64,000 bases of DNA from Spirochaetota bacterium (GTDB taxonomy: Bacteria > Spirochaetota > Brachyspiria > Brachyspirales > JACRPF01). A model generated the notes under the pieces. It did no database searches, had not been told where the DNA came from, and worked only from the letters and a program-made list of their open reading frames with translations. Positions 25,900-33,230 of this stretch are shown one piece after another. The stretch is taken from assembly GCA_016214035.1 (NCBI GenBank), contig JACRPF010000009.1:62001-126000 (forward strand), in the 5' to 3' direction. Within the stretch, counting starts at the first letter, position 1; the number at the start of each line of letters is the position of its first letter. A program made the translations under genes and the position numbers.

Positions 25900-27589
25900 C
25901 ACAGCCGATTGTCAGCTGCCCCAGATCCTTCGCCTCAACTATCTCGTATGAATATCCCTGTTCGGTGAGGAATAACTGCCGCTTGTGCGCGAACTCCTCC
26001 TCTTTGGAATCCGTCGTGATGACGGAAAAGAAAAACGATTTATTCTCGCCGGGTTTCGGACGGAGCACGCGTCCCAGCCGCTGCGCCTCCTCCTGACGGG
26101 AACCGAATGTTCCTGATACCTGTATGAGCGCGTTCGCGTCCGGCAGGTCGATGGCGAAATTGGCCACCTTGCTCACGATGAGCGTCATTATTTTTCCCGA
26201 TTTGAAATCGGTATACAGCCTGTCGCGTTCGCTCTGCGGCGTTTTTCCCATGATGATCGGGAAGCCGAAGCGCCGTTCAATGGCTTCGAGCTGATCGATG
26301 TACTGCCCGATGATGAGCACGTGTTTTCCCGTGAGCATATCGAGCAGCCGTTCGATGATGTCGTTCTTCGCGGGGTTCTCACTCGAGATGCGGAATTTCC
26401 CCTTGTCGCTCGACATGACGTAGTCGCCGCGCATGGAGTCGTCGAGTTTCACGCGCACGTCGTAGCAGAGCGCCTCGGCGATGAACTGCTTGCTCTCAAG
26501 CTCGCGCCACGGCACGTCGAATTTTTTCGGACCGATGAGCCCGAACACGTCGGTCTCAAGACCGTCCTCGCGCACGAGGGTTGCCGTGAGTCCCAGCCGC
26601 CGTGTGCTCTGTATTTCGCTCGTAACCCGGATGATGGGGGCGGGGAGAAGGTGCACCTCGTCATAGATGATAAGACCCCATTTGTTGCTGAAGAACAGAT
26701 TGAAATGTTTGAACTCATCGTTCTTGCTTTTACGGTACGTGATAATTTTGTAGGTCGCTATCGTGATGGGTTTTATCGTCTTCGTCTCGCCGTTGTATTC
26801 ACCGATGTCCTCATCGCTGATGTTTGTCTTGTCGAGTATCTCGTTTTTCCACTGACGGCATGCGGTGATGCCGGTGGTGATGATGAGTGTCTGCGTTTTT
26901 ATCTTCGCCATCACCGCCATGCCCACGACGGTCTTTCCCGCGCCGCAGGGAAGCACGATGGTTCCGGCTCCTCCCGACGGGTCTCCGTTTGCGTAGAACG
27001 CAGCCACGCTGTCATTCTGATATCCGCGGAGCGCGAAGGGGAGCCCGCTCAGCGTGACATCGCGGAGCGCAAGTTCATACGGCGTGCCGTCGATGTAGCC
27101 TGCAAGGTCCTCCACGGGATATCCGAGCCGTATGAGCTCGAGCTTGATGTGTCCGCGGAATCCGCCGTCCACCGTGCACCGTTTCTCGTCGAGGGTCTCA
27201 CGGATGTATTTGCTGAACGTCTTCACGTTCATGATCTCGTCCATGATGAGCTTGTCGTCGGCGCTGAGGATGAGGTTGTCGCCCTCCCGGAGCAGTTTCA
27301 CCTTGCCGTAGCGGCTGATGCTGTTCCTGATCTGGAAGACGATATTCTGCGGAAGCTTGTATTTTGAATACGTTTTCAGGAAATCGATGATTTCATCGGC
27401 CTTGACGCCGAAGCTCGCGGCGTTCCAGAGCGAGATGTTGGTGATGCGGTAGGTGTAGATATGCTCGGGGCTTTTGATGAGCTCGGCAAACTTGAGGAGC
27501 GTATCGCGCATGGTGACGAACACCGGCGAGTCAACCTCAAGGAGCAGGGATCCGTCGGTCTGCAGTATCAGCGGTTTCTCGTTGCTCAT
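25889..27589 (-). CDS. XPB/ERCC3-type superfamily 2 DNA helicase
   Basis: The 566-residue protein carries Walker A LPCGAGKTVVGM, the DEVH box in LIIYDEVHLLPA, motif III GLTATLVREDG, and C-terminal helicase motifs VSKVANFAIDLPDANALIQVSG and GSRQEEAQRLGRVLRPK. These match bacterial XPB homologues, which unwind DNA 3'-5' and are linked to repair. An N-terminal domain of about 180 residues precedes the helicase core, as in that family. The neighbours give no functional hint. Confidence 0.92.
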   Translation of the reverse strand: MSNEKPLILQTDGSLLLEVDSPVFVTMRDTLLKFAELIKSPEHIYTYRITNISLWNAASFGVKADEIIDFLKTYSKYKLPQNIVFQIRNSISRYGKVKLLREGDNLILSADDKLIMDEIMNVKTFSKYIRETLDEKRCTVDGGFRGHIKLELIRLGYPVEDLAGYIDGTPYELALRDVTLSGLPFALRGYQNDSVAAFYANGDPSGGAGTIVLPCGAGKTVVGMAVMAKIKTQTLIITTGITACRQWKNEILDKTNISDEDIGEYNGETKTIKPITIATYKIITYRKSKNDEFKHFNLFFSNKWGLIIYDEVHLLPAPIIRVTSEIQSTRRLGLTATLVREDGLETDVFGLIGPKKFDVPWRELESKQFIAEALCYDVRVKLDDSMRGDYVMSSDKGKFRISSENPAKNDIIERLLDMLTGKHVLIIGQYIDQLEAIERRFGFPIIMGKTPQSERDRLYTDFKSGKIMTLIVSKVANFAIDLPDANALIQVSGTFGSRQEEAQRLGRVLRPKPGENKSFFFSVITTDSKEEEFAHKRQLFLTEQGYSYEIVEAKDLGQLTIGCVTR

Positions 27590-27613
27590 TCTTTTTCCTT
27601 TTTGATGTAAAAA

Positions 27614-28912
27614 CTATTTGGGCAGAAAACGCATCGTATCATCGAGCAGTTTTCCTATGTTCAGCTTCAGGAGCAGTACGTCATAGGTGAGGAAGGCCAG
27701 ATCGCGCTTGGCCTCACGGTAGCTTTTTTCGGACTGATAAAAATCGATGAGCGAACTCACGCCGAGGCGGTAGCTTTCCGCCATCATCTTCGTGTTCAAC
27801 TCCGCGCTTTTCAGGCGCTGGCGTGAGACGTTCAAAAGCGCGGTTTTATTGTTATGGAAGAGTACGCTCTCTTCAAGTTCTTTTTTCGTGTTCTTGGCGG
27901 CCAGTTCAATGTCCGTCTTCGCGCGCTGAATGGCGAGATCGGTCTGCTGCAGTTTTCCGAGCACTTCATTGCGTCCCCAGATCGGCAGATTGAAGCTCAC
28001 CCCGAGTGACAGGTCGAGACTATTGTTGCGCACCCATGCCTCGGCCGCGGTTGTGTAGGTGTGCCGCACGAGGTCAGCCGTGCCGGTGACCGAGATGAAG
28101 GGCGCGAACCGGCGAAGCGCCGTCTGCAGCCTGCGCGTCTCTTCAATAGAAAGGCTGTTGCTGGCGATGCTCACCGCGGCGAACACACGCTGTGCCGGAA
28201 TGAGCGTGTTGGATGCTGTTATCGGTGTCAGGGGCATTCCGGCGGGCACATCCTCGAGTATTGTTATCGTGTTCAACTCGAGCTTCTGCGCGAGTTTTGA
28301 CAGCGACGACTGCGCGTTGATGCGGCTTAATTCCGACGTGTATATATCGTTATCATACTCGGCAAGCGCGTTGATGAGGTCAAGCTCGCTCGCGTTGCCG
28401 CTCTGTTTTTTCGAGGCGACGAACTCATACTGCTTTTTTGAAAGCTGCTCGTTGGAAAGCGCAATTTCCAGCGAGATGCGGTCTTTCAGCGCGGTGACAT
28501 ATAACGCATAGGTGTCGTACAGTTCACTTTGATAGAACTGCAGGTATGCCGTTTTAAAATTCTCGTAGGTAAGCCGTTCCACAGCCTGATCGAAAAAGAT
28601 GTCCTGAGAAACGGTCAGCGTTGACGATACACCGCCGCTCACGGCCCAGTTGTAGTTCGTATCGTGATACATGCCGCCGCTCGCCACGAGATTCGGCGTG
28701 AAACGCAGGAGCTGATTGCCGATCTCAATTTCCCTGGACTGAAGTTCGAGGCGCTGTTTTTTCAGCGGGAGCGAGTTGCTCGCTATGATGCCGGGGATAT
28801 CCCTGAGGCTGATGCAGAAGAGTTCTGCCGCGGAGATGATGATGCAGAGTGTGATGATGCGTTTCATGGAGACCGCCTTGTGCTTGTATCGTAACGCCTT
28901 GGATGAGTTCAT
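27614..28912 (-). CDS. TolC-family outer-membrane efflux protein
   Basis: The protein of up to 432 residues has a signal peptide (MKRIITLCIIISAAELFCIS) and two long alpha-helical hairpin repeats (ARTDIELAAKNTKKELEESV type, SRQRLKSAELNTKMMAESYRLG) typical of the outer-membrane efflux protein family. It would form the trimeric channel through the outer membrane for an ABC or RND pump. The ATG at 28912 overlaps the ATPase stop as ATGA, favouring coupling; the ATG at 28867 gives a more standard signal peptide. Either may be used. Confidence 0.88.
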   Translation of the reverse strand: MNSSKALRYKHKAVSMKRIITLCIIISAAELFCISLRDIPGIIASNSLPLKKQRLELQSREIEIGNQLLRFTPNLVASGGMYHDTNYNWAVSGGVSSTLTVSQDIFFDQAVERLTYENFKTAYLQFYQSELYDTYALYVTALKDRISLEIALSNEQLSKKQYEFVASKKQSGNASELDLINALAEYDNDIYTSELSRINAQSSLSKLAQKLELNTITILEDVPAGMPLTPITASNTLIPAQRVFAAVSIASNSLSIEETRRLQTALRRFAPFISVTGTADLVRHTYTTAAEAWVRNNSLDLSLGVSFNLPIWGRNEVLGKLQQTDLAIQRAKTDIELAAKNTKKELEESVLFHNNKTALLNVSRQRLKSAELNTKMMAESYRLGVSSLIDFYQSEKSYREAKRDLAFLTYDVLLLKLNIGKLLDDTMRFLPK

Positions 28913-29610
28913 GCTATACGTTTCCGTTGTTTATGTCTGCCGTCGATCGACGCGATGCGTCCGTCGGCTATGGTGATGCGACGGTCCGCCATGGCCGCAA
29001 CCGCCGGGTCATGCGTGACCATGATGATGGTGTTCCCCGCGGCGATGAGATCCTTGAATATCACGAGAATCTCTTTGCCGGTTTTGCTGTCGAGATTTCC
29101 CGTGGGTTCGTCGGCAAGTATGAGTGACGGCTTATTCACGAGCGCCCGCGCGATGGCCACGCGCTGCTTCTGCCCGCCGGAAAGTTCGCTCGGCCGGTGT
29201 TTGATGCGTTCGGTCAGTCCCACCCTGCCGATGGCATCCATCACGAGCTCATGGCGTTCCTCGCGTGAAAGCCCTGAATAAATAAGCGGGAGCTCCACAT
29301 TATGGAACACGTTGTAGCGCGAGAGCAGATTGAAGTTCTGGAAGATGAATCCGAGTTTATTATTGCGTATGAACGCAAGCTCGCGCATCTGGAGTGAGCC
29401 GACATCGATGCCGTCAAGCATGTACGTGCCGCCGGTGGGCGTGTCGAGGCAGCCGATGATGTTCATGAGCGTCGATTTGCCGCTTCCCGACGGGCCGATG
29501 ATGGCGGTGAATGAATTGGGCTCAAGTGAAAAATGCACGTTGAAAAGCACTTTTACTTCCATCGCGTCGATGAAGTATGATTTTGAGATGTCGGCGCAGC
29601 GTATGAGCAT
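28909..29610 (-). CDS. ABC transporter ATP-binding protein, MacB/LolD type
   Basis: The 233-residue ATPase shows Walker A GPSGSGKST, signature LSGGQKQRVAIARAL, Walker B LILADEPTGNLD and H-loop MVTHD. The family works with MacB/FtsX-like permeases in lipoprotein release or efflux. Here only a TolC-type channel follows (ATGA overlap). Neither a membrane-fusion protein nor a permease is next to it; upstream is repeat copy 4 with its promoter. The permease must be elsewhere or has been lost. Confidence 0.93.
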   Translation of the reverse strand: MLIRCADISKSYFIDAMEVKVLFNVHFSLEPNSFTAIIGPSGSGKSTLMNIIGCLDTPTGGTYMLDGIDVGSLQMRELAFIRNNKLGFIFQNFNLLSRYNVFHNVELPLIYSGLSREERHELVMDAIGRVGLTERIKHRPSELSGGQKQRVAIARALVNKPSLILADEPTGNLDSKTGKEILVIFKDLIAAGNTIIMVTHDPAVAAMADRRITIADGRIASIDGRHKQRKRIA

Positions 29611-29708
29611 TATGATCTCACGTCCCGTTCGCTACAAGGTGCCGGCGCGTCATAAAAAGGTGCAAAAGGTGTTATTTTCATATCATATTCCTCGCCAGAG
29701 GAGCGATA

Positions 29709-29737
29709 ATAGTATTCGATAGAGTGAAAAAATGCAA
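29709..29737 (-). promoter_or_regulatory. Promoter abutting repeat copy 4, facing the ABC ATPase
   Basis: Minus-strand TTGCAT (29737-29732), 17 bp and TACTAT (29714-29709) are seen, 4 bp beyond the element end and about 95 nt before the ATPase start. Confidence 0.5.
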
Positions 29738-29740
29738 TCG

Positions 29741-30030
29741 GCCGGGGTGGCGCCGGAGGCGTGGTTTTTGCGCTTATCGCTCGGGGAGAAATATATTTCT
29801 TCGCACCGCGTTTGCGCCTCAGCCGTCCATCCGTGGACGGATTCGACGCATTCGCGGCATCCTGCCGCTCGTACATATTTAATGTCAATTATAGCTATTG
29901 TAATACGATGTAATATTGATAATGAACGCGGCGCTCAGAAATACATTTCTCCCCTCACTGATCGCGCTGTTGTTTTGGATGATGGTATGGTAATTCCATG
30001 TTGTTGACGTCAAACGCTCGAACGCCGTTG
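29741..30030 (+). repeat. Palindromic dispersed element, copy 4
   Basis: It has the same order as copy 1: GCCGGAGGC end, arm, CCGTCC-ATCCGT-GGACGG, central hairpin GCGGCA-TCC-TGCCGC (29854-29868), second arm and CGCTCGAACGCCGTTG. The arms at 29783-29812 and 29925-29954 match over 26 of 30 positions (GGGGAGAAAT in both, CGCGTT in both). They share changes that copy 1 lacks. The element begins 13 bp after the stop of the zinc-ribbon gene at 30043. Confidence 0.8.
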
Positions 30031-30042
30031 TGTTTTCAGGTA

Positions 30043-30453
30043 TTACCATCGTATCCGTACTTTGAATCTGGTCCGGCAGTGAGGACAGGTCACCGCAAGT
30101 GTTCCCTTTTTCAGCGGCAGACGAAGCGTCTTTCTGCATTGCGGGCAGGTGCGGAAGCGATGTGTCCTGAACTCCTTGATCCTGCGGATGGTCAGTGAAA
30201 AAGATGCGGCTATGGGGTTCCATAGTTTCAGAAATGTTTCGTTTTCAAGGCGACGTTTATAGGTGTTGCGGGAACTTATTCTGAATATCATCACCGTAAG
30301 TACTGCCAGCATTACAGCGCTGAGGATAGAGGAGCGGACCGCCATGTTGACGGTCATCAGAATAATACTGAGCACCAGCGAGGCATAGTACAGCTGGTCG
30401 ATGCCGTATCTGCCGTACATGAACCGCGATAATGTTTCTTTTATCTTTCCCAA
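30043..30453 (-). CDS. Membrane protein with C-terminal zinc ribbon
   Basis: The 136-residue protein has two hydrophobic helices (about 22-40 and 43-58) and a C-terminal CPQC-x17-CPHC zinc ribbon. The start is TTG with AGGAG at 8 bp. It is the last gene of a cassette with a J-domain protein and a DUF5685 protein. It probably sits in the inner membrane with a cytoplasmic zinc ribbon. Its function is unknown. Confidence 0.8.
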   Translation of the reverse strand: MGKIKETLSRFMYGRYGIDQLYYASLVLSIILMTVNMAVRSSILSAVMLAVLTVMIFRISSRNTYKRRLENETFLKLWNPIAASFSLTIRRIKEFRTHRFRTCPQCRKTLRLPLKKGTLAVTCPHCRTRFKVRIRW

Positions 30454-30468
30454 GGTGTTTGCTCCTTA

Positions 30469-31104
30469 TCAGCACGGCCGTCCGCAGAACATGCATAACA
30501 TATTTGAGAGACAGACACCGATGCAGATATTCCGGATATTGCCTATCGGCATGCCGTAACTGCGGCTTTCCTCCTGATACATGCGTCCGCCGCGCTGTAT
30601 CTGGTCCAACAGCTGCTGATATTCAACATTTTCCGGTTCCATCTGAACCGCCGTCTGTGCGTGATTCAGTGCGGTAATGGTGTTGCCGTATCCGGTATTG
30701 GCAACCGCGCTTAAAAAATACCACTCGGCTGTCTTGTCGGCAATGGATGACAGCACGTTGAGCGCGGCATCAAAATAACCTGCGCGCAGAAAATGCCTGA
30801 CCGGGTCGAATACGGAATAAGTACGTTGCTGCTGCTGTTGACCGTACCCGAACGGACCGAAGCCCCCGAATGGATCATATTCACCGGAAGCGTTCCCCTG
30901 GCCGTATTCGCTTTTGCCGCCACTGCCGCCGTTTTTTATCTGTCGGTATGCGGCGTTGATCTCGCTCATCATCTTCGATGCTTTTTCGTTGTCCTTGTTG
31001 AGGTCCGGATGATATTTCTTAGCCAGCCTGCGGTATGCTTTTGCTATTTCTTCGCCCGAAGCGGTTGGTGGAACGCCGAGTGTTTTATACGGGTCTGCGA
31101 TCAT
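30469..31104 (-). CDS. J-domain (DnaJ-like) protein with cysteine-rich tail
   Basis: Residues 1-60 are a J domain (DPYKTLGVPPTASGEEIAKAYRRLAKKYHPDLNKD, with the essential HPD), so it should stimulate an Hsp70. A Gly/Gln linker (GGFGPFGYGQQQQQ) follows, then a helical TPR-like region (FDAALNVLSSIADKTAEW) and a C-terminal run of cysteines (CIGVCLSNMLCMFCGRPC). It overlaps the upstream DUF5685 gene by ATGA. It is not classical DnaJ, lacking the zinc-finger repeats. Confidence 0.88.
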   Translation of the reverse strand: MIADPYKTLGVPPTASGEEIAKAYRRLAKKYHPDLNKDNEKASKMMSEINAAYRQIKNGGSGGKSEYGQGNASGEYDPFGGFGPFGYGQQQQQRTYSVFDPVRHFLRAGYFDAALNVLSSIADKTAEWYFLSAVANTGYGNTITALNHAQTAVQMEPENVEYQQLLDQIQRGGRMYQEESRSYGMPIGNIRNICIGVCLSNMLCMFCGRPC

Positions 31105-31916
31105 CGGTGGTGCGCCTCCGGTGTTTTTCGTGCCGCTTCATATCGCGTCCAGACGCCCGAGTACAGAATGTTCTCGATCAGCTGTTTATCCCGGGCAACC
31201 GGCAGGTGTTTATATTTTTCAGTGCAGTCACCCATGAGCAGATTGAGAACGGTCCCGCAATCATCTGATGATGCGACCAGCGGGTTGTAACGTTCTTTTT
31301 TGATGTCAGCTTTCAGGTCGATGCAGGCATCCATGATATAGATGAACTTGCCGAGAGCTGCCGCGAATGCGCGTATGCTTTCCGTGTAACCGTCTTTCCT
31401 GAAAATAAAGATCTCGCCCATCAGTCTTCCAAAGCAATTCGCGGGAATATCAGGGTTCAGCTCACCCGAGCGTTCTATTCCCGATAGCTCTTTCAGGCAC
31501 GCATGTATCACCGCGCATTTTTCCGGATACCGCGCGACGATCTTACTGTACTCGCGTTTGAACAGGCCAGCTTCCCACAGCGAAAGCAGGCGTTTGTCAT
31601 CGGTCCAGTCGTCAAGGAATTTATAATACGCAAGGAGCACATTCATGTCCGCGGCGTAATCGGTCATCTCATTCATCCAATACATGCGCGGTTTGAGCGG
31701 ATGCATGATGCAGCGTCCGGTTTTCTCTGCGGTTTCCGCTGCAGAGAGCGATGAAAGGAGCAGAACGAGAAACGCCATGTCGTAGGTGAGCGTGATGCGG
31801 CTCAAAGCGCCGTGACGGTTTCCCAATGCCCTGCAGAGACCGCAATAACACGCCAGATACCGCTGCTTTTCTCCGGCAGTCAGTTTGTTAACGTTGGCGA
31901 CCACATAACCGAACAT
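31101..31916 (-). CDS. DUF5685-type protein
   Basis: The 271-residue protein begins MFGYVVANVNKLTAGEKQRYLACYCGLCRALG, the hallmark start of the DUF5685 family with its CxxC, and continues with YKFLDDWTDDK and ACIDLKADIKKERYNPL. The mostly helical fold and Asp-rich motifs are faintly like isoprenoid-synthase helices, but no activity is known. It is the first gene of the three-gene cassette, with GGAGGAG before the ATG. The same trio of DUF5685, J-domain and zinc-ribbon genes occurs in other bacteria, to my knowledge mainly Clostridia. Confidence 0.82.
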   Translation of the reverse strand: MFGYVVANVNKLTAGEKQRYLACYCGLCRALGNRHGALSRITLTYDMAFLVLLLSSLSAAETAEKTGRCIMHPLKPRMYWMNEMTDYAADMNVLLAYYKFLDDWTDDKRLLSLWEAGLFKREYSKIVARYPEKCAVIHACLKELSGIERSGELNPDIPANCFGRLMGEIFIFRKDGYTESIRAFAAALGKFIYIMDACIDLKADIKKERYNPLVASSDDCGTVLNLLMGDCTEKYKHLPVARDKQLIENILYSGVWTRYEAARKTPEAHHR

Positions 31917-32068
31917 TCAGTGCTCCTCCGCAGTTGCGGATGTTTTTGCCGGCGCATACTATACCATACAAAAATAAAAATACATACTGAAACCGAACGG
32001 TGCATTTTACATTTTTCCGGCATGGCGGTTACTGTCGTATACGTCCATCACGCACGTCGCTGTTCGGC

Positions 32069-32097
32069 TTGCATAAATCAACCGGGTAACGTAGACT
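32069..32097 (+). promoter_or_regulatory. Sigma70-like promoter of the 32128 gene
   Basis: TTGCAT (32069-32074), 17 bp and TAGACT (32092-32097) are seen, 30 bp before the start codon. Confidence 0.45.
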
Positions 32098-32127
32098 GAG
32101 CCGACTTTTCAGGAGACGTATCCGCTC

Positions 32128-32784
32128 ATGCGCTTTGTAATTATCTGTCTGTGCGTTATCGGCAGTATGATTCCGCTTGCCGCGGAACTCGCGCCGGTAC
32201 TCAAAAAACATCCCGTGGATCTCAAGCGTATTGTCGCCGAGGCGGGTGATATGAAAAAACTCGGGTATTATCCCGTCGGCATCGACGCCGTCGAGAAAGG
32301 TCCCGAGCGCGGCGTGTATGTGCTCTATCGCGACGACAAATTCTTCGAATTCGAAGACTGGCAGATAGTTTCTTATCCGAGCGTGAAGACGCTTGAAGAG
32401 GTTATGATACGTGAATTCGCGCGCGGCTGGATAGGCATCGATTTCGCCAGCGCCGGGAACGCGGTGTTCGTGCTCTATATGAAAATGAGGTCCGAAGTCG
32501 ATACGTGGCTTCTGCAGTCAACAGCCATAGCCGAGGATGTCGAGAATTCCATCCGCGGTTATTACAAATCCGGTTATAGGACCTACGGCATTATGAACGT
32601 CGGGGATGATATCTATTTTACCATGATACGACTGGAGAAGGACCGCTATCAGCGCAATGAAACGCGGCAGTTCAACAGCATTCTTGAGGCCGAAACCGGC
32701 ATTGTCCCGCTCATGAAGGATTCGTGGGACGTGTGGGGCTTTTACATCGCCACGAACAGGGTCGTGTTCACCGTAATGAAATAG
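32128..32784 (+). CDS. Exported protein with about four internal repeats, unknown function
   Basis: The 218-residue protein has a signal peptide (MRFVIICLCVIGSMIPLAAE). The mature part repeats a roughly 45-60 residue beta motif: GYYPVGIDAV...YVLYRDD, GWIGIDFAS...FVLYMKM, GYRTYGIMNV...YFTMIRL and WGFYIAT...VFTVMK. Repeats of this kind occur in secreted beta-propeller-like proteins, but no family is firmly recognised. It is probably periplasmic or extracellular. It faces the RbsD/FucU gene tail to tail. Confidence 0.72.
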   Translation: MRFVIICLCVIGSMIPLAAELAPVLKKHPVDLKRIVAEAGDMKKLGYYPVGIDAVEKGPERGVYVLYRDDKFFEFEDWQIVSYPSVKTLEEVMIREFARGWIGIDFASAGNAVFVLYMKMRSEVDTWLLQSTAIAEDVENSIRGYYKSGYRTYGIMNVGDDIYFTMIRLEKDRYQRNETRQFNSILEAETGIVPLMKDSWDVWGFYIATNRVVFTVMK

Positions 32785-32793
32785 CGGCGCGTG

Positions 32794-33213
32794 TTATTTC
32801 TTCACAACACCGACAGTCAATAGCAGATTCGCAAAACGCCGGGTGTCACCGGTGGCGATGATGAGTGCCGTGTCGGTTGACTTCACATCGCCGTAAAACG
32901 CCCAGCGTTCTTTTTCCTCCCATTGAATATCCGCGGGCAGGAGCGTTCGGTATTCCGCATGCACCGCGCGGAACTGGTCTTCCGGCGGGGCGACGACCGC
33001 GGCGCTCTGAAAAACGGCAGCGGATACAAGCGCTTCGAGCACCTGTGTTACCGTCGGCACGCCCGGCATGAGATTGAGAAATACTTTTTTCGTGGTCGGC
33101 AGGCTCATCGTGGCGACCGGAAAATTTCCGTCGGCGATGAGCACGCGCGAAAAATGTCCGCATGACGCAAGCGTGCCGATGATCTCGGGATTGAGCAGTT
33201 TTGATGTAAGCAT
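32794..33213 (-). CDS. RbsD/FucU-family sugar mutarotase
   Basis: The 139-residue protein has the family motifs LASCGHFSRVLIADGNFP (general-base His and Asp) and WAFYGDVKSTDTALIIATGDTRRFANLLLTVGVV. RbsD and FucU interconvert pyranose/furanose or alpha/beta anomers of ribose or fucose so that kinases and isomerases can use them. It follows the GH20 gene by 17 bp with AAGGAG and shares its promoter, so it probably handles a sugar released by that enzyme or cluster. Confidence 0.9.
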   Translation of the reverse strand: MLTSKLLNPEIIGTLASCGHFSRVLIADGNFPVATMSLPTTKKVFLNLMPGVPTVTQVLEALVSAAVFQSAAVVAPPEDQFRAVHAEYRTLLPADIQWEEKERWAFYGDVKSTDTALIIATGDTRRFANLLLTVGVVKK

Positions 33214-33230
33214 GTGAGGCTCCTTCTTTA

